NCBI RefSeq assembly: GCF_005048155.1
Contig: NZ_SUMB01000009.1
Location: 329,691 to 393,690 of the forward strand
DNA from: Streptomyces piniterrae
GTDB taxonomy: Bacteria > Actinomycetota > Actinomycetes > Streptomycetales > Streptomycetaceae
DNA: 64,000 nt
Direction: 5' to 3'
Shown here: piece after piece, positions 33,403 to 42,159 of the stretch
How the letters are laid out: every line of letters begins with the position of its first letter
Position numbering within the stretch: position 1 is the stretch's first letter
Program-made: the position numbers and the translations under genes
Notes under the pieces: model-generated
What the model was told of the DNA's origin: nothing
Seen by the model: only the letters and a program-made list of their open reading frames with translations
Databases searched by the model: none

Positions 33403-34875
33403 GTGACCACGATCTCCGCGCGTCCCACAGCCGTACCGCCCATAGAGCAGATGCCGGTACCGCCGTTGCGCCGATCCAAGGAAATCCAGGGCAATATTCT
33501 CGCGGCCTTCAACAAGGACTACATGGCTTTCCGCTATGTGTGCTTCCCCGACGACGGGGGTGTCGGCGGCCGTGGCTGGCTGTCCGTCATGTTGAACACC
33601 GTCGCGGTGACCGCCGCCGTCGAGGACTTCAACGAGGAGTTCTCCCTTTCCCGCCGGGCCTACGGCCAGGACCCGTCCCTCACCGCCACCTGGGTCGGGG
33701 TTTCCCTGACGTTCCCGGGCCTGCTCGAAGTCGCCCGCGAACCCGACAAGGTCAGGCAGGATCTGGCGTCGTTCACCTCGTTTGTGAAGGGCCCCGCGGA
33801 AATGGCGGAGCAGCTCGGCGACGAGGGTCCGAGCGGCCCCGAGCGCTGGCTGTTCGGTTCGGGCCATACCGGTGTCCACGCCGTACTGATCGTGGCCGCC
33901 GACTCGGAAGAGGCGCTGAACGACAAGCTGGAGAACATCGCCGCCGCGGATTCCGCGCACGGTGTGACGGTGGTGCATCAGGACGACGGCCGTACCCTGA
34001 CCGGCGATCTGCGCGGGCATGAGCACTTCGGTTACCGGGACGGCATCTCGCAACCGGGTGTGCGGGACTTCCACCGCGAGGACCGCGACAATCCCGGGTT
34101 CCGGGAGAACCGTCCGGGGGCCGACATGGTCGAGCCCGGCGAATTCGTCTTCGGCCACAAGAGTGAGAGCGGGCAGCCGCCCGAGGGCCCCAAGTGGATG
34201 GACAACGGTTCCCTGCAAGTCGTGCGCCGGCTGCGGCAGGACGTCCAGGGCTGGAACGACGCGGTGGTGCGCGAGGCCGACAAATTCACACCACGGCCCA
34301 TCAGCCCCGAAATGCTGGGCGCGTGCCTGGTCGGCCGCAAGAAGGACGGCACACCTCTCGCACCGGCCGACAACCCGCTGACGGGCGTCGGTTCGAGCGC
34401 CAACGATTTCACCTACGCGAACGACGGCGAGGGGAAATTCACCCCCTGCGCCGCGCATATCCGCAGATCACACCCCCGCCATTTCGTGTCGTCACAGAAG
34501 CACCGCATCATGCGCCGCGGAATTCCGTACGGTCCCGCCTACACACCGCAATCGGCAGACGCCGACCGAGGCCTGATGTTCGTGTGTTACGGCACCTCGC
34601 TGGAGCGGCAGTTCGAGTTCGTGCAGCGGGACTGGTCGAACAGCCCGAAGTTCCTGCCCGGCACGCCCGGCGCCCCCAACGGCATCGACAAGGTGACCGG
34701 CCTCGCCCAGTGGGGCGGGGACCCAGACGCGCACATCGTGCTGGCCGACGGCCAGGAAGGCACCGTGTCGATGGACAGATTCGTCCAGACGACCGGCGCG
34801 GTGTACGCGTTCACCCCCTCGATCAGCACCCTGCGGCGGCTCGCCGCGAACAAGCCCCTGCACGAGAAGGACTGA
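33403..34875 (+). CDS. DyP-type haem peroxidase
   Basis: A 490-residue peroxidase with the diagnostic GxxDG motif in GYRDGISQPG (catalytic Asp) and the proximal haem histidine in CAAHIRRSHPR. There is no signal peptide or Tat motif, so it is cytoplasmic unless exported with a partner. Its length is in the range of the larger DyP classes. GTG start at 33403 with GAGAAGGAG at a good spacing. It leads the operon with two flavin amine oxidases that both release H2O2, so it may use that peroxide on a pathway intermediate or detoxify it. Only 6 bp separate it from the next gene. Confidence 0.92.
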   Translation: MTTISARPTAVPPIEQMPVPPLRRSKEIQGNILAAFNKDYMAFRYVCFPDDGGVGGRGWLSVMLNTVAVTAAVEDFNEEFSLSRRAYGQDPSLTATWVGVSLTFPGLLEVAREPDKVRQDLASFTSFVKGPAEMAEQLGDEGPSGPERWLFGSGHTGVHAVLIVAADSEEALNDKLENIAAADSAHGVTVVHQDDGRTLTGDLRGHEHFGYRDGISQPGVRDFHREDRDNPGFRENRPGADMVEPGEFVFGHKSESGQPPEGPKWMDNGSLQVVRRLRQDVQGWNDAVVREADKFTPRPISPEMLGACLVGRKKDGTPLAPADNPLTGVGSSANDFTYANDGEGKFTPCAAHIRRSHPRHFVSSQKHRIMRRGIPYGPAYTPQSADADRGLMFVCYGTSLERQFEFVQRDWSNSPKFLPGTPGAPNGIDKVTGLAQWGGDPDAHIVLADGQEGTVSMDRFVQTTGAVYAFTPSISTLRRLAANKPLHEKD

Positions 34876-34881
34876 GGCGCC

Positions 34882-37017
34882 ATGGACAACACCACCCGCA
34901 GGGAAAGCACCGGCGTCGAGCGCGCCGAGTGGAAGACGTTCCAGCAGCTGGCGCGCGAACTCCTGTTAATCGGTCCCGAGCCGGCCAATGAGGACCTCAA
35001 GCTGCGCTACCTCGACGTACTGATCGACAGCGGGCTCCCGCAGGCGAGCGAACCCAAGCGCGTACTGATCGTCGGAGCGGGCATCGCCGGTCTCGTGGCC
35101 GGCTCGCTGCTCAGCAGCGCCGGACACGACGTGACGATCCTGGAGGCCAACGCCAACCGGGTCGGGGGCCGCATCAAGACCTTCCACACCAAGAAGGGAG
35201 AGCCGTCGCCCTTCACCGACCCCGCGCAGTACGCGGAAGCCGGGGCGATGCGGCTGCCCAGCTTCCACCCGCTGACGCTGGCGCTGGTCGACAAGCTCGG
35301 CCTGAAGCGACGGCTGTTCTTCAATGTCGACATCGCCCCCGGGACGGGCAATCAGCAGGCCCCGGTCCCACCGGTCGTCTACCGCTCGTTCAAGGACAAC
35401 AAGGTATGGACGAACGGCGACCCCAGCCCGGAGTTCAAGGAGCCGGACAAGCGCAACCAGACCTGGATCCGCACCAACCGCCAGCAGGTCCGGCGCGCCC
35501 AGTACGCCAAGGACCCCTCGGGGATCAACGGGGGCTTCCAGCTCACCGGCTGCGAAACGCGGGTGACCGTCGCCGAGATGGTCAACCAGGCCCTGGAGCC
35601 GGTCCGCGACTACTACTCGGACGTGGTCGGCGGGAAGCGGGTCGACAAGCCGTTCAAGCAGTGGCTGGACGGCTGGGCCGGGGTCATCCGCGACTTCGAC
35701 GGCTATTCGATGGGCCGCTTCCTGCGCGAGTACGCCGGGTTCAGCGACGAGGCCGTCGAGGCGATCGGCACGATCGAGAACATGACCTCGCGGCTGCACC
35801 TCGCGTTCTTCCACACCTTCCTGGGCCGCAGCGACATCAACCCGGACGTCACCTACTGGGAGATCGAGGGCGGCAGCCGCAAGCTCCCGGAGGCGCTCGC
35901 CAAGGATCTGCGGGACCAGATCGTGATGGGCCAGCGCATGACCCGGCTGGAGTACTGGGACCCGAGCCGCGACGGGGCGCACAACGGGCTGGTCGGACCG
36001 GGCGGATCCGCGGTGGCGATCCAGACGGTTCCCGAGGGAGACCCGTACTGCGAGCCGGAGACGTGGTACGGCGACCTGGCGATCGTCACCGTCCCGTTCT
36101 CCGGTCTGCGCTTCACCGCGGTGACGCCGCCGTTCTCGTACAAGAAGCGGCGCGCCGTCATCGAGACGCACTACGACCAGGCCACCAAGGTGCTCCTGGA
36201 GTTCTCGCGCCGCTGGTGGGAGTTCACCGAGGCGGACTGGAAGCGGGAACTCGACGCCATCGAACCCGGCCTCTACGAGTACTACCAGCAGCGGGGAGAG
36301 GACGGGGCCGAGGCGGCCGCGGCCGTCCCGCAGAAGCTGCGGAAGCTGCCCACCGGGCTGCTCGGCGCCCACCCGAGCGTCGACGAGAAGCGCATCAGCG
36401 CCGGGCAGGTGGCCTACCTGCGCAACGAGCCGCCGCGCGGCGGCACCGTGCGACCGGCCACCAACGTCTTCGGCGGCGGTTCCACCACCGACAACCCCAA
36501 CCGGTTCATGTACTACCCCTCGCATCCCGTTCCGAGGAGCAAGGGCGGGGTCGTGCTGGCCGCCTACTCCTGGTCGGACGACGCCGCGCGCTGGGACTCC
36601 ATGGAGGACGACGAGCGCTACGGGTACGCGCTGCGCAACCTCCAGTCGGTGCACGGCCGCCGTATCGAGGTGTTCTACACCGGTGCCGGCCAGACCCAGA
36701 GCTGGCTGCGCGACCCGTACGCATGCGGTGAGGCCGCGGTCTACACCCCGCATCAGATGACCAGCTTCCATCTGGACGTGGTACGGGCCGAGGGCCCGGT
36801 CCACTTCGCCGGTGAGCATGTGTCCCTCAAACACGCCTGGATCGAAGGCGCGGTGGAGACGGCCGTACGGGCCGCCATCGCCGTGCACGAGGCCCCCGCG
36901 CCGGGCGAGGGCGCCGTTCCCCTGCCGGCCGAGGCGCCACGCGAGCGCAGGGCGGCGGCCGCATCGTCGGACGGGCATCGATCGGACCGGCCACGAGAGG
37001 AAGTGCTGACCTCATGA
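34882..37017 (+). CDS. L-glutamate oxidase-like flavin amine oxidase
   Basis: A 711-residue FAD enzyme. Dinucleotide motif VGAGIAG at residues 64-70, then EANANRVGGRIKTF and EAGAMRLPSFHPL. R304 and H311 in TSRLHLAFFH fall exactly where the catalytic R305 and H312 of Streptomyces sp. X-119-6 L-glutamate oxidase lie, and the whole sequence follows that enzyme closely as I recall it, including the C-terminal FAGEHVSLKHAWIEGA. The reaction would be L-Glu + O2 + H2O to 2-oxoglutarate, NH3 and H2O2. No signal peptide is apparent. The stop overlaps the next start (ATGA). Confidence 0.87.
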   Translation: MDNTTRRESTGVERAEWKTFQQLARELLLIGPEPANEDLKLRYLDVLIDSGLPQASEPKRVLIVGAGIAGLVAGSLLSSAGHDVTILEANANRVGGRIKTFHTKKGEPSPFTDPAQYAEAGAMRLPSFHPLTLALVDKLGLKRRLFFNVDIAPGTGNQQAPVPPVVYRSFKDNKVWTNGDPSPEFKEPDKRNQTWIRTNRQQVRRAQYAKDPSGINGGFQLTGCETRVTVAEMVNQALEPVRDYYSDVVGGKRVDKPFKQWLDGWAGVIRDFDGYSMGRFLREYAGFSDEAVEAIGTIENMTSRLHLAFFHTFLGRSDINPDVTYWEIEGGSRKLPEALAKDLRDQIVMGQRMTRLEYWDPSRDGAHNGLVGPGGSAVAIQTVPEGDPYCEPETWYGDLAIVTVPFSGLRFTAVTPPFSYKKRRAVIETHYDQATKVLLEFSRRWWEFTEADWKRELDAIEPGLYEYYQQRGEDGAEAAAAVPQKLRKLPTGLLGAHPSVDEKRISAGQVAYLRNEPPRGGTVRPATNVFGGGSTTDNPNRFMYYPSHPVPRSKGGVVLAAYSWSDDAARWDSMEDDERYGYALRNLQSVHGRRIEVFYTGAGQTQSWLRDPYACGEAAVYTPHQMTSFHLDVVRAEGPVHFAGEHVSLKHAWIEGAVETAVRAAIAVHEAPAPGEGAVPLPAEAPRERRAAAASSDGHRSDRPREEVLTS

Positions 37018-38906
37018 CCACCACAGCAAAGACCTGCACGGTGGCCGAGTACCTGGCCGTCCGGCTGGAACAGCTCGGCATCACCCATCTGTTCGGCGTC
37101 CCCGGCAACCACCTCGGCCCGTTCCTGTCGACGCTGCACGAGAAGACCGGGGTGCGCTGGGTGGGCACCCCGACCGAGGGCGGCGCCGGCCAGGCCGCCG
37201 ACGGCTACACCCGGGTGAAGGTCGCCGACGCCGAGATCGCGCTCGGCGAGCAGGGCATCGGCGCGGCCGCCGTCACCTACGGCGTGGGCGCGTTCAACCT
37301 GCTCAACGCGGTCGGCGGCGCCTTCACCGAGTACGTGCCGCTGATCGCCATCAACGCGGCCCCCACCTACGAGCAGTGGCTGAACCAGCAGGCGATCGGG
37401 CTGCTCACCTCGCATATGTCGCAGCGTCCGGAGAGCAATCTGGACATCTACCGGCAGGTGACGGTGGACGCCCAGGCCATCTCCAACCCCGGTCTGGCCC
37501 CCACCCAGATCGACGGCGCCCTCACCGCCTGTCTGTCCCACCGGCGGCCGGTCTACCTGGAGGTCATGGAAGACGTCTGGGAGGCACGGTGCCCGGCACC
37601 GCGCGGCCGTCTGACGCGCCGGGAACGGCCGCCGACCGCGCAGAACAGACGGATGCTGGACACCGCGGTCACCGCATGTGTGGACCTGGTCCGGCGCTAC
37701 CGCAATCCGGTGCTGTGGGCCGGCGAGGAGATCGACCGCTTCAACCTGTCCGAGGAGTTCGAGAAGCTGGTACGGGAGACCCGGATCCCGTTCTGCACCA
37801 CCGTCGGCGCCAAGTCCGTCGTCTCCGAGTACACCCCGGGCTTCTCCGGCGTCTACAACGGCAAGGCCAGTCATCCGGACGTGGCCAAGGTCTTCCAGAA
37901 CGCCGGCTGCCGCATCGGGCTGGGCTCCTGGGCGACCTCGAAGAACCTCGGCGGCAAGCGGTCGATCGGCGAGGACTGGGCGGTGGCCGCCCACGAGGGC
38001 GTCCACGTCGGCGCCTCGTACTTCCCGGACGTGCAGCTCGCCCAGTTCATCCCCGCGCTGCGGGAACGCCTGGTCGTCGAGTTCGGCGCCGGTGCCTTCG
38101 CGGCGGACTACTTCGCCCGCGCCTACGAGGACGGCCTCGACGTTCCCGAGAGCACCGCCGCCCACCTGTCCTCACTGACCGGCGGCCGCTATCCGGAGAA
38201 CGTGACGTACGACAGCTTCTTCCGGCACATCAACGCCTTCCTGGAGTCGCAGACCGAGGAGGAGCAGTCCGGTGCGCTCAGCCATCCGTTCACCGTGGTC
38301 AGCGACGCCGCGTTCGCGTTGATCGGCTCGATGAACCTGCGTATGGCGGAACGCGCCTCCTATGTGGCGCAGAACAGCTGGCTGTCCATCGGCTACTCGG
38401 TCGGCGCGGCCACCGGGGTGGCGCTGGGCCGTCGCTCCACCGGGAAGCGCCCCATGGTCTTCGTCGGCGACGGCTCGTTCCAGGAGACCTGCCAGGAGCT
38501 GTCCACCCATGTCCGGCACGGGCTGCGCCCCATCGTGTTCGTCCTGGACAACGAGGGCTTCTACGGCATCGAGCAGATGCTCGTCCACCCCTGCTACTAC
38601 AAGGGCGCGGTACCGGCCTCCGACGGCGCGGACTTCTACAACAACCTGCATCCGTGGCGGTACGAGGAACTCGCCAAGGTCTTCGGCTCCGAGAAGCAAC
38701 CGATGCACGGAGTCGCCGTCCGAAAGCACGACGACCTCGAAAAGCTGCTGAAGCAGATCGCCGAGCCCCATGACCCGATCAACCGGGGCCCGATCGTCGT
38801 GCGGGTGAAGCTGGCGCGGCACGACTACCCCCGGGCGCTCCAGTACAAGATCGACGAGAACTGTCCGCCGCCCGTCGGCGAGCCCTTGGAAGGGAGAGTG
38901 GGATGA
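37014..38906 (+). CDS. Thiamine-diphosphate-dependent enzyme, 2-oxoacid decarboxylase-like
   Basis: A 630-residue three-domain ThDP enzyme. N-terminal Pyr domain with the cofactor-activating Glu at about E55 (GTPTEGGAGQAADGYTR); C-terminal PP domain with GDGSFQ at about residues 485-490 and the closing Asn at about 513 (VLDNEGFYGIEQM). It resembles indolepyruvate/pyruvate decarboxylases, but the His-His pair those enzymes use is not visible; the corresponding stretch reads INAAPTYEQWLNQQAIGLLT. Longer than typical PDC (550-570). Translationally coupled to both neighbours, so it likely acts on the oxoacid made by one of the oxidases. Substrate unknown; oxidase, lyase or carboligase activity is possible. 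Confidence 0.82.
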   Translation: MTTTAKTCTVAEYLAVRLEQLGITHLFGVPGNHLGPFLSTLHEKTGVRWVGTPTEGGAGQAADGYTRVKVADAEIALGEQGIGAAAVTYGVGAFNLLNAVGGAFTEYVPLIAINAAPTYEQWLNQQAIGLLTSHMSQRPESNLDIYRQVTVDAQAISNPGLAPTQIDGALTACLSHRRPVYLEVMEDVWEARCPAPRGRLTRRERPPTAQNRRMLDTAVTACVDLVRRYRNPVLWAGEEIDRFNLSEEFEKLVRETRIPFCTTVGAKSVVSEYTPGFSGVYNGKASHPDVAKVFQNAGCRIGLGSWATSKNLGGKRSIGEDWAVAAHEGVHVGASYFPDVQLAQFIPALRERLVVEFGAGAFAADYFARAYEDGLDVPESTAAHLSSLTGGRYPENVTYDSFFRHINAFLESQTEEEQSGALSHPFTVVSDAAFALIGSMNLRMAERASYVAQNSWLSIGYSVGAATGVALGRRSTGKRPMVFVGDGSFQETCQELSTHVRHGLRPIVFVLDNEGFYGIEQMLVHPCYYKGAVPASDGADFYNNLHPWRYEELAKVFGSEKQPMHGVAVRKHDDLEKLLKQIAEPHDPINRGPIVVRVKLARHDYPRALQYKIDENCPPPVGEPLEGRVG

Positions 38907-40576
38907 CCACCGCCAACAAGCAGCGGACGGCATCGGCGAACGGTCCCGCCGGCGACTCGGCGAAAGCGCTCCGGCACGCCATGAGCGGTCTGTCCGGGCC
39001 GGAGGCCATCGGATGGACCGGCACCGTAGGGCCCGAGGGAACGCCGGGCGGCGGCGAGCGGGTACTGATCCTCGGTGCCGGCGTCGCGGGCCTGACGGCC
39101 GCCTACGAGCTGAGCAGGCTCGGCTATCGGTGCACCGTCCTGGAGGCGTCGCAGCGCGTCGGCGGCCGCAACCGCACCGCACGCAACGGCGACGAGCTCT
39201 ACGAGGTCGACGAGTCCGGGGAGCTCACCCACACGCACACCTGCGCGTTCGACGACGGCATGTACCTCAACCTGGGGCCGGGCCGGATCCCGTACCACCA
39301 CCGGCGGGTGCTCAAGTACTGCCGCGACTTCGGCGTGGAGCTGGAGCCGTACGTCATGGAGACCACGGCGAACCGGGTCCGTCCGCCGCATGCCAAGGTG
39401 GCCTGGCCCAACCGCCGGGTGGCGAACGACACCCGCGGCCATATCGCGGCCAAGCTCCACGAGACGCTGCACGACCTCGACAATTTCACCGATGAAATGC
39501 GCAAAATGCTGCGGGTGTTCGGTGCGCTCGACGAGAACGGAAAATACCGCGGCACCACCCGCTCCGGATATCTGGCCCCGCCCGATATCGAGGAGTGGCC
39601 CACCCCGGCCCCGCCGCTGTCGTTCGAGGACCTGGTGAATTCGGGCTTCTGGAAGGCCCGCTTCTACCAGCCGATCGACTATCTGTGGCAGGCCACGATG
39701 TTCCAGCCGGTCGGCGGCATGGACCATATCGTCAAGGCGCTGGCCCGCGAGGCGAAACGGGCCGGGGCGAAATTCGTACTCGGTGCCGAGGTCACCGACA
39801 TCAAGATCGACAAGCGCGACAAAAACGGCACCCGCGTCAGCGTCAGATATGCGAAGGACGACGACCTGTTCACCGCCGAGGCGCGCTACTGCGTCAGCAA
39901 CATCCCGATCCCGGTGCTCCGCGACATCGACCGCACCAACTTCACGACTCCCTTCGAGAACGCCATCCAGGCCGTCGACTTCGAGAAGACCTGCAAGGTC
40001 GGCTGGCAGGCCAACCGCCGCTTCTGGGAAGGCGACCTCGACAGCGTCAGCGACACCGAAGGCATCTACGGAGGCATCAGCTGGACCGGCCACAACATCA
40101 CCCAGCTGTGGTATCCGTCCAACGACTACTTCTCCGACAAGGGAACTCTGACCGGCGCCTACAACTTCCAGAAGCAGGCGGAGGAACTCGGCAACTGCTC
40201 CCCTGCCGAACGTCTGGAAATGGCCCGCAAAGGCGCCATGGAACTCCACCCGGAGTTCAAGAACAGAGACCTCGTCCCCGACGACAAGGGCGTCACCATC
40301 GCCTGGCACAAAGTGCCCCACCAATTGGGCGGCTGGGCGGCCTGGAAACCAGATGAGCCCGCCCACAAAACGGCGTACAAACAACTGCTCCAGCCCGAGG
40401 GAACCGACGCGTTCTACATCACCGGCGACCAGATCTCCCCACTGCCCGGCTGGCAGGAGGGCGCCATGATGTCGGCCCACTACGTGTGCCAGCAGATCAT
40501 GGGGATCATGCCTCTCTCGGCCCCCGAGGAGGTCGCGGTGCCCGACTCGGTCGCGTTGACGCAGGGTCTCTTCTGA
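38903..40576 (+). CDS. Second flavin amine oxidase (RebO/VioA/L-amino acid oxidase type)
   Basis: A 557-residue FAD oxidase. VLILGAGVAGLTAAYELSRL at about residue 54 and VLEASQRVGGRNRTAR are the Rossmann and GG signatures; the C-terminal FAD segment is YITGDQISPLPGWQEGAMMS. It is not a close copy of the upstream glutamate-oxidase-like protein, so a different amino acid or amine substrate is likely. The start overlaps the ThDP gene stop (ATGA). Last gene of the operon; a strong hairpin follows. Confidence 0.87.
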   Translation: MTTANKQRTASANGPAGDSAKALRHAMSGLSGPEAIGWTGTVGPEGTPGGGERVLILGAGVAGLTAAYELSRLGYRCTVLEASQRVGGRNRTARNGDELYEVDESGELTHTHTCAFDDGMYLNLGPGRIPYHHRRVLKYCRDFGVELEPYVMETTANRVRPPHAKVAWPNRRVANDTRGHIAAKLHETLHDLDNFTDEMRKMLRVFGALDENGKYRGTTRSGYLAPPDIEEWPTPAPPLSFEDLVNSGFWKARFYQPIDYLWQATMFQPVGGMDHIVKALAREAKRAGAKFVLGAEVTDIKIDKRDKNGTRVSVRYAKDDDLFTAEARYCVSNIPIPVLRDIDRTNFTTPFENAIQAVDFEKTCKVGWQANRRFWEGDLDSVSDTEGIYGGISWTGHNITQLWYPSNDYFSDKGTLTGAYNFQKQAEELGNCSPAERLEMARKGAMELHPEFKNRDLVPDDKGVTIAWHKVPHQLGGWAAWKPDEPAHKTAYKQLLQPEGTDAFYITGDQISPLPGWQEGAMMSAHYVCQQIMGIMPLSAPEEVAVPDSVALTQGLF

Positions 40577-40611
40577 CCGAGTCGCACGATCCGCCCGACG
40601 GGCGCTCGACC

Positions 40612-40642
40612 GGCCCCCGCATCCGGCATGGGTGCGGGGGTC
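40612..40642. terminator. Terminator hairpin after the oxidase operon
   Basis: CCCCCGCA (40614-40621) pairs with TGCGGGGG (40633-40640), with GG/TC extension at the base. Lies between convergent genes and probably serves both. Confidence 0.75.
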
Positions 40643-40708
40643 CGGCGCGTTCGAGCTCCATGGCCTCCACCGGCCCCCGAGCCTGCCTCCGGCCCAGGAG
40701 CCCCCGGC

Positions 40709-42037
40709 TCAGCGCTGCTTTCCGCTGGGTTCCAGAATCGCCACGCACTCCACGTGATGCGTCATCGGGAACAGATCGAACGCCCGCATCCTGCGCGGCA
40801 CATACCCCGCCTCCGCGAAGTACTTCAGGTCGCGGGCCAGGGCCGCCGGGTCGCAGGCGACGTAGGCGATGCGGCGCGGGGTGAGGGCGGCGAGTTGGGT
40901 GACGGTCTTCTTGCCGGCGCCGGCGCGTGGGGGGTCGAGGACGATGAGGTCGACGTCGGTGATGCCGGTGCGGGGGAGGATCTGGTCGACCTTGCCGTGT
41001 TCGATGCGGACGCGGTCGAGGTCCTGGAGGTTGTGGCGGGCGTCCTCGACGGCCCGCTTGCCCGACTCGATGCCGAGGACCGCGCCCTTGTCGCCGACGC
41101 GTTCGGCGAGGGCGCCGGCGAAGAGGCCCACGCCGCAGTACAGGTCGAGGGCCATGTCGCCCTTCTTCGGCATCAGGCCCTGCATGACGGCCTCGACCAG
41201 GAGGTCGGCGGCCTTCGGGTGGACCTGCCAGAAGCCGCCGTTGCCGACCCGCCAGGTGCGGTCGGCGGCGCGTTCGCGGACGAAGGGGCGGCCGTGGACG
41301 CGGTGGACGGAGCCGTCCTTCTCGCTCACCCGCATGACCGACACCGGCTTGTCGAGTTCGACGATCGGGAGGCGGCCGCCGGGCTTGGGGGTGAGGACGA
41401 CCTGGCGGTCGTGGGAGCCGGTGGCGGCGATGGCCTCGACGGTGGCGATCTGCGGCCACTGGCGCTTCTCGATGCCCAGTTCCGAGACGCCGGGGGCGGC
41501 GATCATGCAGTGGGAGATCGGCTGGACGTCGTGCGAGCGGTGCTTGCGGAGGCCGACCTGGCCCTCGTCGTCGATGGCGTACTGGACGCGGGTACGCCAG
41601 GCCGGCACCTCGCCCTTGGCGACCTTGTCGCCCGGGGCGGGCTCGACGGTGCCGTCCCAGCGGGCCTCCTCCGGGGAGAGACCGGCCAGCCGCTCCAGCT
41701 GCTCGGCGATGACGGCGCCCTTGAAGCGGCGCTGGGCACCGGGCGCGGCGTGCTGCCAGTCGCAGCCGCCGCAGCGGCCGGGGCCGGAGAAGGGGCAGGG
41801 GGCCTCGACCCGGTCCTTGGAGGCGGTGCGGATCTCCACGGCGTCCGCGCGGAGGAAGCGGGCGCCTTCTTCGCCGTCGGTGACGCGGGCGATGACGCGT
41901 TCGCCGGGCAGGGCGTGGCGTACGAAGAGGACCTGGCCCTCGGCCGTACGGGCGATGCAGTGGCCGCCGTGCGCGACCGGGCCGACCTCGACCTCGTACT
42001 CCTCCCCTACCAGCGACTTCTTGGGTTCGGTCTGCAT
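40709..42037 (-). CDS. TRAM-domain RNA uracil-5-methyltransferase (RlmD/TrmA-like)
   Basis: A 442-residue SAM-dependent RNA m5U methyltransferase. N-terminal TRAM (GEEYEVEVGPVAHGGHCIAR), an Fe-S cysteine cluster (CPFSGPGRCGGCDWQH), SAM motif LDLYCGVGLFAG, IVLDPPRAGAGKK and the catalytic Cys in YVACDPAALARDL. The frame remains open far upstream, overlapping the next gene's codons in another frame; the ATG at 42037 fits family length. Acts on rRNA or tRNA; which site is not decidable here. Confidence 0.88.
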   Translation of the reverse strand: MQTEPKKSLVGEEYEVEVGPVAHGGHCIARTAEGQVLFVRHALPGERVIARVTDGEEGARFLRADAVEIRTASKDRVEAPCPFSGPGRCGGCDWQHAAPGAQRRFKGAVIAEQLERLAGLSPEEARWDGTVEPAPGDKVAKGEVPAWRTRVQYAIDDEGQVGLRKHRSHDVQPISHCMIAAPGVSELGIEKRQWPQIATVEAIAATGSHDRQVVLTPKPGGRLPIVELDKPVSVMRVSEKDGSVHRVHGRPFVRERAADRTWRVGNGGFWQVHPKAADLLVEAVMQGLMPKKGDMALDLYCGVGLFAGALAERVGDKGAVLGIESGKRAVEDARHNLQDLDRVRIEHGKVDQILPRTGITDVDLIVLDPPRAGAGKKTVTQLAALTPRRIAYVACDPAALARDLKYFAEAGYVPRRMRAFDLFPMTHHVECVAILEPSGKQR

Positions 42038-42159
42038 GGTGGGAGGGCTCCAGGGGTGCGGGGGAGTGAGCATGACGGCCGGCCTCCGGGCGGGAGGCCA
42101 GCCGTCAATTCTACGTGGCGTTGTGCGATGCCCCTGCCCGCCGGCCCGGGGACCGGCGG

